From Vallitalea okinawensis (GTDB lineage: Bacteria; Bacillota; Clostridia; Lachnospirales; PQDH01), in the NCBI RefSeq assembly GCF_002964605.1, contig NZ_PQDH01000003.1:124001-188000 (forward strand): DNA of 64,000 bases, in the 5' to 3' direction. The notes under the pieces were generated by a model, which ran no database searches, was not told the origin of the DNA, and was given only the letters and a program-made list of their open reading frames with translations. This document shows positions 25,556-35,048 of the stretch, in pieces (the first letter of the stretch is position 1; every line of letters begins with the position of its first letter). The position numbers were made by a program, and so were the translations under genes.

Positions 25556-26754
25556 TCTTCTTTCCTCTCCTTTATTGCCTCAACTTCTCCAATGGTTTCT
25601 AGTACTGTAATTCTGACTTCACAATCAATTGCATTTTCTTTATTAGTATATACGATTTCTTGGTTGATTATCTCAACCTCTTCATTAAAGGTTTCTTCAA
25701 TTAGTCTGTTTACTCGCCTATCTATGATTTCTTTAGCTTCTTCTTCTGAGTATGTTAATGTCTCTGGAACATATTCATTACAAGTACGATTATGGATTTC
25801 AAAAGGCAGTTTATAATTAAGAAAATAAAAGTCTGATACCTCTGTAGTATAATCATATTCCTCAAATGTTTTAAATGGATTTGAGAAATTTAATTTCAAT
25901 TGACCCATTTTAAAAATCAATTCTTTTTTCTTTTTTCCTGTGTAATTCTTTTGTATGTAATCCCATTTTAGAGAATCATTAATAATGTAATAAACTCTCC
26001 CAATAATATCAGCATCTGCATTCACATAAGAATACCGAAATGTTTGATCATCATTTAATATCTCAAGCTCACCAGTAACCAGTAAATCACCCTTCTGAAT
26101 CACGTCACCCTTTTTGACAAGTGGTCTACCAGAACGTGTAACAATATATTGAATGAGGCAGTCCTTATCTGCAACTATATTGGTCGAAGGCAATTCCTTT
26201 TCCACGATTTCAGGTGTTTCAACAGTCTCTTCTATGTTAACAAATAAACCTGTACCTCGAATTTCCATAGATATCCATGAAATTCCTGAATAGTTCTCTA
26301 AAATATGATCTTCAACTTCATCGGGATCAATTTTATACTTAAGTTGCCCAATTTTACAACCTTCAGCCTCAAGAATACCTTTAATTTGGTGCATGCTTAA
26401 ATGTCGATTTCCTTCAACTTCAATGGTCCAGATGAATGATGATAAAACCCATAAGATGACTAAAGTAAGTAAAAAACCAAAAAGAAATACTCGCCTTTTT
26501 CTATAATGGTGAAAGAGAAAAGGTAGACCGATTTTTTTAACTACTTTAATTCTACAACGGGTTTTTCTTGCACAAGGCTTTAACATCTTAAATCCTTTAA
26601 TACTGATAGCCATCTGCAATTTGCTACCATCTCTTTTAAGATCCCATAGATAAATACCCTTATGAGTTGCAAGATTCATAAATCTTTCAATTGAAAATCC
26701 ATACACTTCTATAATAACATACCCACATAAATATTTCCATAATCTAATTAACAT
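25525..26754 (-). CDS. yqfD: Sporulation protein YqfD
   Basis: 409 aa behind TTAGGTG. It matches YqfD: N-terminal 90 residues with GFSIERFMNLATHKGIYLWDLKRDGSKL, one membrane helix near 100-120 (FLFGFLLTLVILWVLSSFIW), then a large extracytoplasmic domain beginning EVEGNRHL, with VVKKGDVIQKGDLLVTGELEI and a C-terminal helix-rich end. In B. subtilis the yqfCD pair is under sigma-E and needed in the mother cell. It follows yqfC by 22 bases. Confidence 0.92.
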   Translation of the reverse strand: MLIRLWKYLCGYVIIEVYGFSIERFMNLATHKGIYLWDLKRDGSKLQMAISIKGFKMLKPCARKTRCRIKVVKKIGLPFLFHHYRKRRVFLFGFLLTLVILWVLSSFIWTIEVEGNRHLSMHQIKGILEAEGCKIGQLKYKIDPDEVEDHILENYSGISWISMEIRGTGLFVNIEETVETPEIVEKELPSTNIVADKDCLIQYIVTRSGRPLVKKGDVIQKGDLLVTGELEILNDDQTFRYSYVNADADIIGRVYYIINDSLKWDYIQKNYTGKKKKELIFKMGQLKLNFSNPFKTFEEYDYTTEVSDFYFLNYKLPFEIHNRTCNEYVPETLTYSEEEAKEIIDRRVNRLIEETFNEEVEIINQEIVYTNKENAIDCEVRITVLETIGEVEAIKERKEEWTQEEETQS

Positions 26755-26776
26755 AATCTATCACCTAACTCCATCC

Positions 26777-27070
26777 TTAGTTTTTAAAAGTAACTGACCC
26801 TAGGCGTCCTTTGATGATGATATCTTCAGATGTAATGGACTTTATCGATAGACCCTTCCCAGTGACATGTAATAATCCTACGGCTGTATTAATAGTAATA
26901 GAGTCATCCGTATATGCTATAATTCCTTTATAATTTTCAATGTAAACTCCAGTCTTACCTTCCATATTGATAACGGGCATATTCAACGTTACATCTTTTG
27001 GGAGATTTAGCATCTCTACAACTTTTTCTTTTCGATTTTGTTGATCTTTATTAGTTTTTTTCTTAGCCAT
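26777..27070 (-). CDS. yqfC: Sporulation protein YqfC
   Basis: 97 aa. It matches the YabP/YqfC family: a Lys/Asn-rich start, then VVEMLNLPKDVTLNMPVINM, ENYKGIIAYTDDSI and LGSVTFKN, forming a small beta-sheet protein. GGGGGTGAA precedes the ATG. It is the first gene of the yqfC-yqfD-phoH-ybeY-dgkA run. The SD is partly enclosed in a CCCCATTATGGGG hairpin (27083-27095). Confidence 0.9.
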   Translation of the reverse strand: MAKKKTNKDQQNRKEKVVEMLNLPKDVTLNMPVINMEGKTGVYIENYKGIIAYTDDSITINTAVGLLHVTGKGLSIKSITSEDIIIKGRLGSVTFKN

Positions 27071-27111
27071 GAATGACGTTCACCCCCATAATGGGGATTT
27101 CATAAGAAAAT

Positions 27112-27144
27112 CCCCCTCATAAAATGATATGCTTATGAGGGGGG
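27112..27144 (-). terminator. Terminator after spoIIM
   Basis: CCCCCTCATAA pairs with TTATGAGGGGG across an 11-base loop and is followed on the minus strand by GATTTTCTT. It separates spoIIM from the yqfC operon. Confidence 0.75.
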
Positions 27145-27185
27145 GTATCATTACTCTATATTGTATATTTGTTATATTAATCACC

Positions 27186-27794
27186 TTAAAATCTGCCAAT
27201 AAAACTGGATACAATTCCTGGAGTTAAATAGGTTTCTACTAAGGCGCCCAATCCAAAGAATGCTAGACTTACTACTAAAAGAACAGTATATTCGAAAAGA
27301 ACATTTTTACTAAAGTTCTGCCCTTTACGACCTGATGTAGCCTTTAAACTGTTATCAATACTCACCTTTGCTAATATATAGATCACAGGTAAGTAGATAA
27401 GATTCTGAGGTATGTAGGATAAAAACCCAAAGAAAAAACCAGTTAAACTGAATTGTCCAGTTAAAAAGGCTACTGTAAAGCCGTATAAGAACCCCTTAAT
27501 CATTACTGTCGCATAGATGACATAAAAGCCATATGCAAAAAAACCTGCAACCCATATAATAAGAACTATCTTAATTTGAGATGTAAAACTCTCAAACAAA
27601 TAATCACCATAATAAATGGCTACATTATTCATATTGGTTATGGTGTCACTAACATACTTACTCAGCTCCATTTTTTCTAGTTGATCTAAGGTGTTAGCAG
27701 TTATCGTACCTATTAATAATCCTATTAAAAACATGCCAATAATCATTAAGTTCTTTTTATCGTATTGGTTCTTTCGTAAAGTTCCCTTTTTCAT
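27186..27794 (-). CDS. spoIIM: Stage II sporulation protein M
   Basis: 202 aa from the ATG at 27792-27794 with GGGGAG seven bases upstream (an upstream ATG would add 11 residues). Five or six hydrophobic helices; the pattern MIGMFLIGLLIGTI, then the motif-rich loop GFLYGFTVAFLTGQFSLTGFFFGFLSYIPQNLIYLP is typical, spread over two membrane segments. SpoIIM joins SpoIID and SpoIIP in the complex that remodels peptidoglycan for engulfment, in the mother cell. Confidence 0.92.
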   Translation of the reverse strand: MKKGTLRKNQYDKKNLMIIGMFLIGLLIGTITANTLDQLEKMELSKYVSDTITNMNNVAIYYGDYLFESFTSQIKIVLIIWVAGFFAYGFYVIYATVMIKGFLYGFTVAFLTGQFSLTGFFFGFLSYIPQNLIYLPVIYILAKVSIDNSLKATSGRKGQNFSKNVLFEYTVLLVVSLAFFGLGALVETYLTPGIVSSFIGRF

Positions 27795-27902
27795 AAAAAA
27801 ACTCCCCTGCATCTTTGGATTAGGCATCGAGCCATTATTATCATTAATCCATTATATGCATAGGGAGATTCGTTTATGATTGCTTGTACTAAGAAACTTA
27901 GC

Positions 27903-28454
27903 TTATAAGGTGTCTTGTTCTAACTTCATGTCCTTAACTATTTTTAATAAGGCACATATACTTTTACTATCTAGAATTTGTCCATTGTCAATCATCTCTA
28001 CAATCTCATCTAAAGAAAATTTCTTTACTTCTACAAACTCATCTTCATCCAGATTTTGCTCAGATTCTATCAAATCATGTGCTGTATAGATAGCAATTCT
28101 TTCAGTACTAAACCCAACTGCTGGATAAATATCCATTAAATGCTGAATATTTCCTGCTTTATAGCCAATTTCTTCTTCTAGCTCTCTTTCAGCACAAACT
28201 TTTGGATCTTCTCCAGGTTCCAAAGTCCCTGCAGGTATTTCTAAGATATAATCACCAACAGGATGACGGTATTGCTCTACTAAATAAATATTACCTTCGT
28301 TATCGAATGGAACAATGGCAGCAGCCCCATGATGTATGACCATCTCTCTCTTTGCTTCCTGACCATTAGGAAAAGTGATGGAATCAATGACTACATCTAA
28401 AATTCTACCTTTAAAGACTTGTTGACGATCTAATTTTTTAACTTCTTTTGACAT
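27903..28454 (-). CDS. nudF: ADP-ribose pyrophosphatase (Nudix, NudF-like)
   Basis: 183 aa from the ATG with GGAGG five bases upstream; a GTG four codons earlier is the alternative. The Nudix box begins at about residue 88 ([17 protein letters not shown] followed by EEEIG). The N-terminal strand [20 protein letters not shown] and [17 protein letters not shown] are hallmarks of ADP-ribose pyrophosphatases. It hydrolyses ADP-ribose to AMP and ribose 5-phosphate. It lies near spoIIM, as nudF does in B. subtilis. Confidence 0.9.
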   Translation of the reverse strand: MSKEVKKLDRQQVFKGRILDVVIDSITFPNGQEAKREMVIHHGAAAIVPFDNEGNIYLVEQYRHPVGDYILEIPAGTLEPGEDPKVCAERELEEEIGYKAGNIQHLMDIYPAVGFSTERIAIYTAHDLIESEQNLDEDEFVEVKKFSLDEIVEMIDNGQILDSKSICALLKIVKDMKLEQDTL

Positions 28455-28548
28455 GGTTTCCTCCACAGTAACTTATTCCCCTGAATATATAGAAATATTT
28501 CCCAGGTAATTTTATACATTATCAACTGTAATGTGATTGTATTTAACC

Positions 28549-29979
28549 TTATACTTTTAATTCAACTTCCATACCAATAATAGCTTTATTTTGCTCAAGT
28601 ATCGGGTAAATATACTCGCCTAAGAAATCATCAACTTGTTCACTAGCTCTACCAGTAAAGTTATCTGGGCTCAGAAGATCTTTGATTTCTTCTTCAGTCA
28701 TTCCAAATGCATCATCTTTTAAAATTCTCTCTATTAAATCATTTGGTTTTCCGTGAAGTTTAACCTGTTTTCCTGCTTCCATGGAATGAATACGTATTCT
28801 TTCATGAAGCTCTTGACGGTCACCGCCAAGCTTTACACCTTCCATCAAAATAGTTTCTGTTGCCATGAAAGGAAGTTCACTCATAATTCTTTGTTCAATA
28901 ACCTTTGGGTATACTACCAAACCATCTAATACATTAATCATTATATCTAATATGGCATCTACAGCTAAAAATGCTTCTGGAATAGCAATTCTTTTATTAG
29001 CACTATCATCTAATGTTCTCTCAAACCATTGTGTTGATGCTGTAATAGCAGGGTTTAAACTGTTACATACAACATACCTTGCAAGTGAAGAAATTCTTTC
29101 ACTTCTCATCGGATTACGTTTATAAGCCATTGCAGACGAACCAATTTGATTTTTGCCAAAGGGTTCTTCTATTTCTTTTAAGTTTTGTAGCAAACGAATA
29201 TCGTTACTGAACTTATAAGCTGATTGTGCGATACTGCTTAATACGTTAAGAACTTTTGAGTCGAATTTACGTGGATAGGTTTGGCCAGTTACTGGATATG
29301 TTGCTTCATAACCTAATTTTGAGGCAACTAATTGATCTAATTTCCTAACCTGATCATGATCTCCTTCAAATAAATTTAAAAAAGTGGCCTGCGTTCCTGT
29401 CGTACCTTTAACACCCCTTAATCGTTTGATGCTTAATAAATAAGTGATATCTTCATAATCAAGATAAAGATCTTCTAACCATAAACACGCTCTTTTACCT
29501 ACTGTCGTTAACTGGGCTGGTTGATAGTGTGTAAATCCTAATGTGGGCATAGCTTTATACTTCTCAGCGAATTCAGTTAATTTTGACATAGCGTTTATAA
29601 TTTTACCATAAATTATTTCTAAAGCTTCATACATTATGATTAAATCTGTATTATCACCTACATAGCAACTTGTTGCTCCAAGATGAATAATAGGTTTAGC
29701 TTTCTTAGCTTGTTCACCATATGCATAGACGTGTGCCATGACGTCGTGACGCACTTCTTTCTCTCTTGCCTCAGCAACATCGTAGTTGATATCTTCAACA
29801 TACTTTTTAAGCTCATCTATTTGCTCTTCTGTTATATTTAACCCTAATTCCTTTTGTCCTTCTGCTAAAGTAAGCCATAGTTTACGCCATGTTTTGAACT
29901 TTTTATCAGGGCTAAATAAATATTTCATTTCCGTACTTGCATATCTTGAATTCAATGGAGATTCATAGTTTATTCTCAT
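28549..29979 (-). CDS. purB: Adenylosuccinate lyase
   Basis: 476 aa. It cleaves SAICAR and adenylosuccinate with release of fumarate in purine synthesis. The fumarase-superfamily signature GSSAMAYKRNPMRSE is near residue 290, with MAHVYAYGEQ and LGATSCYVGDNTDLI earlier. It is the longer eukaryote-like form rather than the 430-aa B. subtilis type. SD GAAGGGAAGAG. It lies 15 bases after the PPC-domain gene, so they are likely co-transcribed. Confidence 0.96.
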   Translation of the reverse strand: MRINYESPLNSRYASTEMKYLFSPDKKFKTWRKLWLTLAEGQKELGLNITEEQIDELKKYVEDINYDVAEAREKEVRHDVMAHVYAYGEQAKKAKPIIHLGATSCYVGDNTDLIIMYEALEIIYGKIINAMSKLTEFAEKYKAMPTLGFTHYQPAQLTTVGKRACLWLEDLYLDYEDITYLLSIKRLRGVKGTTGTQATFLNLFEGDHDQVRKLDQLVASKLGYEATYPVTGQTYPRKFDSKVLNVLSSIAQSAYKFSNDIRLLQNLKEIEEPFGKNQIGSSAMAYKRNPMRSERISSLARYVVCNSLNPAITASTQWFERTLDDSANKRIAIPEAFLAVDAILDIMINVLDGLVVYPKVIEQRIMSELPFMATETILMEGVKLGGDRQELHERIRIHSMEAGKQVKLHGKPNDLIERILKDDAFGMTEEEIKDLLSPDNFTGRASEQVDDFLGEYIYPILEQNKAIIGMEVELKV

Positions 29980-29994
29980 CCAGTCTCTTCCCTT

Positions 29995-30414
29995 CTAAAA
30001 TTTGAACACATTAAGACCAACTTCTTCATCAAAGCGACGATCTAATTGGCCATCTATCACTTGTATAAACATTTCACAGGTTCCACTGATCACCAATTCA
30101 TTTAAGTGCCCGCCATAGGCTCTATACTCCTCATCAGAAAGCGTAACATGTAAATGTAAATATGTTTCATCATTCATTGTAGATATATTCCCTGTTAAAT
30201 TAGTAATTTCATATTCACCATTTAATTCTGTTTTTTGATACTGCTTTGTTTCTGTATTGAATAAACCAACTGTTGCTTTTCCAGCAGCTCCCAAAGCACT
30301 GATAACACCAAGTTGAATGTTTTCCTTTTTAGCTAATTCCATTACCTTTGATACAACTTCCTCACCACGATCAATTCGAACCACTATCATATCATTAAAA
30401 CGTTTAAACTCCAT
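29995..30414 (-). CDS. PPC/DUF296-domain protein
   Basis: 139 aa. It matches the PCC (plant and prokaryote conserved) domain: MIVVRIDRGEEVVSKVMELAKKENIQLGVISALGAAGKATVG, split by the family turn, then HLHVTLSDEEYRAYGGHLNELVISGTCEMFIQ. Proteins of this type form trimers and are often annotated DNA-binding by analogy to plant AT-hook proteins; single-domain bacterial forms are uncharacterised. SD GAGGTGA. A consensus promoter is at 30459-30487, and purB follows on the same transcript. Confidence 0.88.
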   Translation of the reverse strand: MEFKRFNDMIVVRIDRGEEVVSKVMELAKKENIQLGVISALGAAGKATVGLFNTETKQYQKTELNGEYEITNLTGNISTMNDETYLHLHVTLSDEEYRAYGGHLNELVISGTCEMFIQVIDGQLDRRFDEEVGLNVFKF

Positions 30415-30458
30415 ACATTCACCTCATTTTTATAAAAATCGTTCGGTTTTCATCTATT

Positions 30459-30487
30459 ATTGTAACTGAATAGGGAATTTTAGTCAA
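30459..30487 (-). promoter_or_regulatory. Promoter of the PPC-domain gene and purB
   Basis: On the minus strand, TTGACT (30482-30487), a 17-base spacer and TACAAT (30459-30464), about 45 bases before the start codon. Confidence 0.75.
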
Positions 30488-30507
30488 GATAACTTTCCTA
30501 TGAGATG

Positions 30508-30535
30508 AGAAAAAGGGTGGTAACCACCACCCTTT
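30508..30535 (-). terminator. Terminator after the aminotransferase gene
   Basis: AAAGGGTGGT pairs with ACCACCCTTT across AACC, with TTTTTC following on the minus strand. Confidence 0.85.
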
Positions 30536-30546
30536 CACAAACTCTC

Positions 30547-31737
30547 TTATATAGCATTGATAAATTCTTCTAATCGATCTAAACCCTTTTTGATGTTTTC
30601 TTTTGAAATCGCATAGGATAATCGTATATGATCAGCGAATCCAAAGTCAGCACATGGTATAACTGCAACACTCTTATCTTCCAATAATACTCTAGCAAAT
30701 TCTTTAGCATCACTTAATGGTTGATCTTTATAAGTCTTACCCAACAATTTAGAAATATCAATAAATACATAGAAAGCTCCACTTGGTCTAACAAATGAAA
30801 TATCTTTCACTTTACTTAATCTTTCTACCATGTAGTTTCTTCTATCCTCAAAATGTACTAGCATCTGACCTACACATTCTTGTGGACCAGCGATTGCTGC
30901 TAGTGCTGCCTTTTGTGCTATTGCGTTAGGATTTGAAGATGCATGACTTTGCATGTTCCCCATAATCTTTGCAATCTCAAGAGGAGCTGCTGCATAACCA
31001 ATTCTCCAGCCAGTCATGGAATAACTTTTTGATACACCATTAATGATGATGGTACGTTTTATAACTTCATCTCCAAAAGATGTAATACTAATATGCTCTT
31101 TACCATCGTATAATAATTTTTCGTAGATCTCGTCTGAGATAATAAACAAATCATGTTTAACTGCAAATTCTGCAATTGACGATAATTCTTCTTTAGAATA
31201 AACCATACCTGTTGGATTACTTGGACTATTAATAAGGATAGCCTTTGTTTTAGTTGTAACCTTTGCTTCTAATTGGTCAACAGTCACTTTATAATCATTC
31301 TCTTTGCTAGCTTTTACAATAACAGGTATACCATCAGCCATTTTTACCATTTGTGGATAGCTTAACCAGAAGGGTGCTGGTATCATAACTTCATCACCAG
31401 GTCTTAAAATAGCCATAAAAGTATTTGTTAATGAATGTTTTGCTCCATTACTTACAACAATTTGACTAGGTTCATATGTAAGCCCATTATCCCTTTTAAG
31501 CTTATTACATATTGCCTTTTTAAGCTCTAAGATCCCTGTTGCAGGTGTATATTTAGTAAAACCAGATTCAATAGCATCAATGGCTGCTTGTTTAATATGC
31601 TCTGGTGTATCGAAATCTGGTTCACCCGCACCAAAACCAACTATATCAATTCCATCTGCCTTCATTTGCTTGGCTTTTGCTGTAATAGCCAGTGTTGATG
31701 AAGGCTTTATATCAGACATTTTAATAGACAAATTCAT
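30547..31737 (-). CDS. aspC: Pyridoxal-phosphate aspartate aminotransferase
   Basis: 396 aa from the ATG with AGGAGTG upstream; a GTG three codons earlier is less likely. Class I aminotransferase: GFGAGEPDFDTPEHI near 40, NSPSNPTGMVYS, the PLP lysine in GVSKSYSMTGWRIGYAA near 240, and RLSYAIS near the end binding the substrate carboxylate. It transfers amino groups between aspartate and 2-oxoglutarate (family Ib enzymes may also accept aromatic substrates). It is monocistronic, with its own promoter and terminator. Confidence 0.92.
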   Translation of the reverse strand: MNLSIKMSDIKPSSTLAITAKAKQMKADGIDIVGFGAGEPDFDTPEHIKQAAIDAIESGFTKYTPATGILELKKAICNKLKRDNGLTYEPSQIVVSNGAKHSLTNTFMAILRPGDEVMIPAPFWLSYPQMVKMADGIPVIVKASKENDYKVTVDQLEAKVTTKTKAILINSPSNPTGMVYSKEELSSIAEFAVKHDLFIISDEIYEKLLYDGKEHISITSFGDEVIKRTIIINGVSKSYSMTGWRIGYAAAPLEIAKIMGNMQSHASSNPNAIAQKAALAAIAGPQECVGQMLVHFEDRRNYMVERLSKVKDISFVRPSGAFYVFIDISKLLGKTYKDQPLSDAKEFARVLLEDKSVAVIPCADFGFADHIRLSYAISKENIKKGLDRLEEFINAI

Positions 31738-31769
31738 AAGATTCACTCCTATTTCATTAATTAAGTAAT

Positions 31770-31798
31770 ATTTTAAAGTATTTATCTGATATTTGCAA
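31770..31798 (-). promoter_or_regulatory. aspC promoter
   Basis: On the minus strand, TTGCAA (31793-31798), a 17-base spacer and TAAAAT (31770-31775), 33 bases before the chosen ATG. Confidence 0.65.
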
Positions 31799-31830
31799 GC
31801 TATTTATCAAAACTATTTCATATTTTCAAT

Positions 31831-31858
31831 ATGCAACATGTTTTATCAAGGGTTGCAT
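31831..31858. promoter_or_regulatory. Inverted repeat upstream of the aspC promoter
   Basis: ATGCAAC ... GTTGCAT, 7-bp arms 14 bases apart, about 33 bases upstream of the -35. It could be a regulator site; no matching family is recognised. Confidence 0.35.
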
Positions 31859-32118
31859 TATTTGAAATAATCTATTTTTGCAAGTATAAACATCAAAAAT
31901 TTCATTTCTATTATTATCTAACTATTTACAATTCAGCCTTTTTGCTGATTTTGCAGTATTTCTTGCGTGCCATTTATAAAGAATACAATTTTTAATTCAT
32001 CTTAAAGATTATTTTACATCAATTGACGCAATACTACTACATTTGAATCAGGTATTTCAAATTATTTCACAAGAAATTTTATGGATTACATCAACTATTA
32101 CTATAGTCTACGGGTTTA
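31859..32118. other. Non-coding AT-rich spacer between aspC and spoVS
   Basis: This is part of a 435-bp gap. I see no ORF with an RBS, and only weak short hairpins (for example CAGC/GCTG near 31934-31947). Confidence 0.4.
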
Positions 32119-32159
32119 TAAAATTAAAAGGTGATTACATAGACTATGTAATCACCTTT
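32119..32159 (-). terminator. spoVS terminator
   Basis: A perfect 15-bp stem (32127-32141 with 32145-32159, AAAGGTGATTACATA and complement) with a 3-base loop, followed on the minus strand by TTAATTTTAT. Confidence 0.8.
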
Positions 32160-32181
32160 CCTTATGTATGAAGTATGGTTA

Positions 32182-32442
32182 TTATTTTGGTTCTACTATG
32201 ATTTTAATGGCAGTTCTTTCTTCCCCATTAATCTGAATATCTGTAAATGCAGGTACGCAAACCAAATTAAGACCAGAGGGAGCTACATATCCTCTTGCGA
32301 TAATTACTGCCTTAATTGCTTGATTTAATGCCCCGGCACCGATAGCTTGTAATTCTGCGGCCCCATCTTCGCGAATACAATTTGCTAATGCACCTGCTAC
32401 AGAGTTTGGATTAGAGTTAGTCGCTACTTTTAACACTTCCAT
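32182..32442 (-). CDS. spoVS: Stage V sporulation protein S
   Basis: 86 aa, nearly the universal SpoVS sequence: MEVLKVATNSNPNSVAGALA, then GAGALNQAIKAVIIARGYVAP and GEERTAIKIIVEPK. It is an Alba-related fold protein needed for coat assembly and septation in B. subtilis. SD AAGGGGG. The upstream sigma-H type promoter (32478-32504) agrees with its known control, and it follows rny as in Bacillus. Confidence 0.97.
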   Translation of the reverse strand: MEVLKVATNSNPNSVAGALANCIREDGAAELQAIGAGALNQAIKAVIIARGYVAPSGLNLVCVPAFTDIQINGEERTAIKIIVEPK

Positions 32443-32477
32443 TAATAAAACCCCCTTAAAGTTTATATACTATATTT

Positions 32478-32504
32478 ATTCTACAAAATTTTGAATATTC
32501 CTTT
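32478..32504 (-). promoter_or_regulatory. Sigma-H promoter of spoVS
   Basis: On the minus strand, AAAGGAATA (32496-32504), an 11-base spacer and GTAGAAT (32478-32484). This fits the Bacillus sigma-H consensus RnAGGAwWW-N11/12-RnnGAAT exactly, and sigma-H is the known activator of spoVS. Confidence 0.75.
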
Positions 32505-32665
32505 TTAATTTTTGATAATGAAGAAATTTTATAAAGATTTCGGAAATTCATTAACAATAATTATAGTATTCTCCTCCTATGTCATATCACTATAATCTAT
32601 TCTTAAATTTACAAAAAAAGAACAAAATGTTTTTAATTGTAGCAATGATACTTTCTTCCCATTAG

Positions 32666-32692
32666 AAAAAGCATGGTATAAATACCATGCTT
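32666..32692 (-). terminator. rny terminator
   Basis: AAGCATGGTAT / ATACCATGCTT with a tight loop, followed on the minus strand by TTTCTAATGG after a T-run. It overlaps the rny stop codon. Confidence 0.7.
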
Positions 32693-34238
32693 ATTTTGCA
32701 TATTCAATAGCTCTAGTTTCTCTTATTAAATTAACTTTAATTTGACCTGGGTATTCTAATTCATTTTCAATATTCTTTGTTACTTCTCTTGCAAGAAGTG
32801 TCATATCCGCATCGCTTACTTGCTCTGGGATGACCATCATACGTAATTCTCTACCTGCTTGAATTGCAAAGCATTTATCAACACCTTTAAATCCATTTGC
32901 AATTTCTTCAAGCTTAGTTAGTCGAGTAATATAGGTTTCTAATGTCTCTCTTCTTGCTCCAGGTCTTGCAGCTGAAATAGAATCTGCTGCTTGAACAATA
33001 ACTGCAATAATACTTTCTGGCTCTACATCACCGTGATGAGCCTCAACCGCATTAATAACAATTTTAGATTCTCTAAACTTTTTACAAAGTCCTGCTCCAA
33101 TAGTTACATGTGAACCTTCAACTTCATGATCCACTGCTTTACCAATATCATGTAATAGACCAGCTCTCTTAGCTAATCTTACATCAACACCAATTTCTCC
33201 AGCAATTAACCCACTTAAATGAGAAACTTCAATAGAGTGTTTAAGAACATTTTGTCCATAGCTTGTTCTATACTTCATTTTACCAAGTAATCGCATTAAT
33301 TCTGGATGTAATCCATGTACACCTGTATCGAATGTAGCTGCTTCTCCTTCTTCACGAATAATGGTTTCAACTTCTTTACGAGCCTTTTCAACCATTTCTT
33401 CAATTCGTGCAGGGTGAATTCTACCATCAACTATTAATTTCTCTAATGCAATACGAGCTACTTCTCTTCGAATAGGATCAAATCCTGATAAAATTACTGC
33501 TTCAGGAGTATCATCTATGATTAAATCAATACCTGTTAATGTTTCTAGAGTACGGATATTTCTTCCTTCTCTACCGATGATTCTACCCTTCATTTCATCG
33601 TTTGGTAAACTAACTACTGAAACTGTCGTTTCAGCAACATGATCTGCTGCACATTTTTGAATTGCATTTGCAATTATCTCTTTTGCTTTTTTACCGGCTT
33701 CTTCTTTTGCTCTCGTTTCAAGTTCCTTGATTTTAAGAGCCATATCATGTTTCACTTCGTCTTCAACGGATCTAATTAAGAAGTCTTTAGCTTGATCTGT
33801 AGTAAGACCTGAAATTCTCTCTAACTCTTTTAATTGAGTCTGATGCATTTCATTGACTTTCTGCTCTTTTCCTTCAAGCTCTTCAGCTCTTTTAACAAGT
33901 TGTGCCTCTCTTTTTTCATAAGACTCAACTTTTCTATCTAAAGCCTCTTCTTTTTGAAGAAGTCTTCTTTCAAGACGCTGCATTTCGTTTCGTCGTTCTT
34001 TAACTTCTTTGTCAATATCATTCTTAATTCTAAGAGTATCTTCCTTAGCTTCTAACATTGTTTCACGTTTTTTAGCTTCTGCAGTTTTCAACGCATCATC
34101 AATGATTTGGCGTGCTCTACCTTCTGCAGAACCTATTTGCGCTTCCGCAATATTCTTACGATAGTTAACACCAAAAGCAAAGGCAAGAACTCCTACGACG
34201 AGAGCTACAACTAATGCTGTGACTAAATATCCTCCCAA
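32691..34238 (-). CDS. rny: Ribonuclease Y
   Basis: 515 aa beginning at TTG (34236-34238) with AGGAGG seven bases upstream. One N-terminal membrane helix (about 3-22) is followed by a long Glu/Lys coiled coil to about 190, a KH domain ([21 protein letters not shown]) and an HD domain with [18 protein letters not shown]. RNase Y is the membrane endoribonuclease that initiates mRNA decay in Firmicutes. It has its own promoter (34350-34378) and a hairpin in the leader. Confidence 0.97.
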   Translation of the reverse strand: MGGYLVTALVVALVVGVLAFAFGVNYRKNIAEAQIGSAEGRARQIIDDALKTAEAKKRETMLEAKEDTLRIKNDIDKEVKERRNEMQRLERRLLQKEEALDRKVESYEKREAQLVKRAEELEGKEQKVNEMHQTQLKELERISGLTTDQAKDFLIRSVEDEVKHDMALKIKELETRAKEEAGKKAKEIIANAIQKCAADHVAETTVSVVSLPNDEMKGRIIGREGRNIRTLETLTGIDLIIDDTPEAVILSGFDPIRREVARIALEKLIVDGRIHPARIEEMVEKARKEVETIIREEGEAATFDTGVHGLHPELMRLLGKMKYRTSYGQNVLKHSIEVSHLSGLIAGEIGVDVRLAKRAGLLHDIGKAVDHEVEGSHVTIGAGLCKKFRESKIVINAVEAHHGDVEPESIIAVIVQAADSISAARPGARRETLETYITRLTKLEEIANGFKGVDKCFAIQAGRELRMMVIPEQVSDADMTLLAREVTKNIENELEYPGQIKVNLIRETRAIEYAK

Positions 34239-34303
34239 TGTTCCACCTCCTTATTCAATTATCATTGTTCATTCTTTATTACATATACTAACCACAAGTA
34301 TAA

Positions 34304-34347
34304 ACTTATTATCATACACAATGAGCTAAAATAATATGATAACAAGT
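34304..34347 (-). promoter_or_regulatory. Hairpin in the rny leader
   Basis: ACTTATTATCATA and TATGATAACAAGT form 13-bp arms with one mismatch, starting right after the predicted rny transcription start. It could be a site for processing or autoregulation; that is inference. Confidence 0.4.
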
Positions 34348-34349
34348 AA

Positions 34350-34378
34350 ATTGTATTACTTTTTACATTTGATGTCAA
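34350..34378 (-). promoter_or_regulatory. rny promoter
   Basis: On the minus strand, perfect TTGACA (34373-34378), a 17-base spacer and TACAAT (34350-34355). Confidence 0.85.
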
Positions 34379-34421
34379 GTTATTATGCCGTTTTATTATG
34401 AAAAAAAACTAATAATCTACC

Positions 34422-35048
34422 TTATAGTACATCATTTATATGAATATCATATAACTTAAATGCTTCGTTAATCGTGCTATAACTGAAGCCTCTTCTTTGT
34501 AAATAGCCTATATGCTTAGCTTTCTTTTCAAAAGGTATTGCCTTAGAATTTCCTCTCTTAAGTAAGAGCTTATAACAATTTTCGATTTCAGCTGAATCAT
34601 TTCTTTCTGATAGGACAGTTTCTATTATTTCATTCGATATTCCTTTTTGAAAAAGTAAATATCGTAGTCCCTTTTCTCCGTAAGGCTTACTACGCTCCTT
34701 ACTTTCAATAAAACTTTTAGCAAATTCATGATCATCGATATAATTATAGCGACTTAAAAAGGTTATTGTAAACTCTAATACCGTGCAGTTAAAACCTTGA
34801 TCTTTTAAATAGTTACGCATCTCTTTCTCAGAACGGTTCCGATAAGACAAATAATTAAAGGCTTTATTACGAGCTTTGGGTATTAGAACTTCATTGGTCA
34901 AGTGCTGATAAAGCTCCATCCTCATATCTATACCCTCAGCTATCTTGTACTGGCTAATTTCAGTTTTACTTAAAAGAAGTTCCTCCCAGTCTAAAAAATA
35001 AACTAAATAGTTATTTTTACTGAGAGGAATTATTTGTGTCACTATCAT
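34422..35048 (-). CDS. recX: RecA regulator RecX
   Basis: 208 aa. Three-helix RecX repeats are visible: RNKAFNYLSYRNRSEKEMRNYLKDQGF, then FLSRYNYIDDHEFAKSFIE and PYGEKGLRYLLFQKGIS, ending with YLQRRGFSYSTINEAF. RecX binds RecA filaments and limits their activity. The start abuts the recA stop with no gap, and GAAGGTGAG inside recA serves as SD, so recAX is an SOS-controlled operon. Confidence 0.9.
   Translation of the reverse strand: MIVTQIIPLSKNNYLVYFLDWEELLLSKTEISQYKIAEGIDMRMELYQHLTNEVLIPKARNKAFNYLSYRNRSEKEMRNYLKDQGFNCTVLEFTITFLSRYNYIDDHEFAKSFIESKERSKPYGEKGLRYLLFQKGISNEIIETVLSERNDSAEIENCYKLLLKRGNSKAIPFEKKAKHIGYLQRRGFSYSTINEAFKLYDIHINDVL

Noticed and set aside
30488-30510. ACTTTCCTATGAGATGAG as a third copy of the structured element
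   Set aside because: Only about 19 bases match one end of the element, and no partner stems follow. It overlaps an ordinary promoter/terminator junction.
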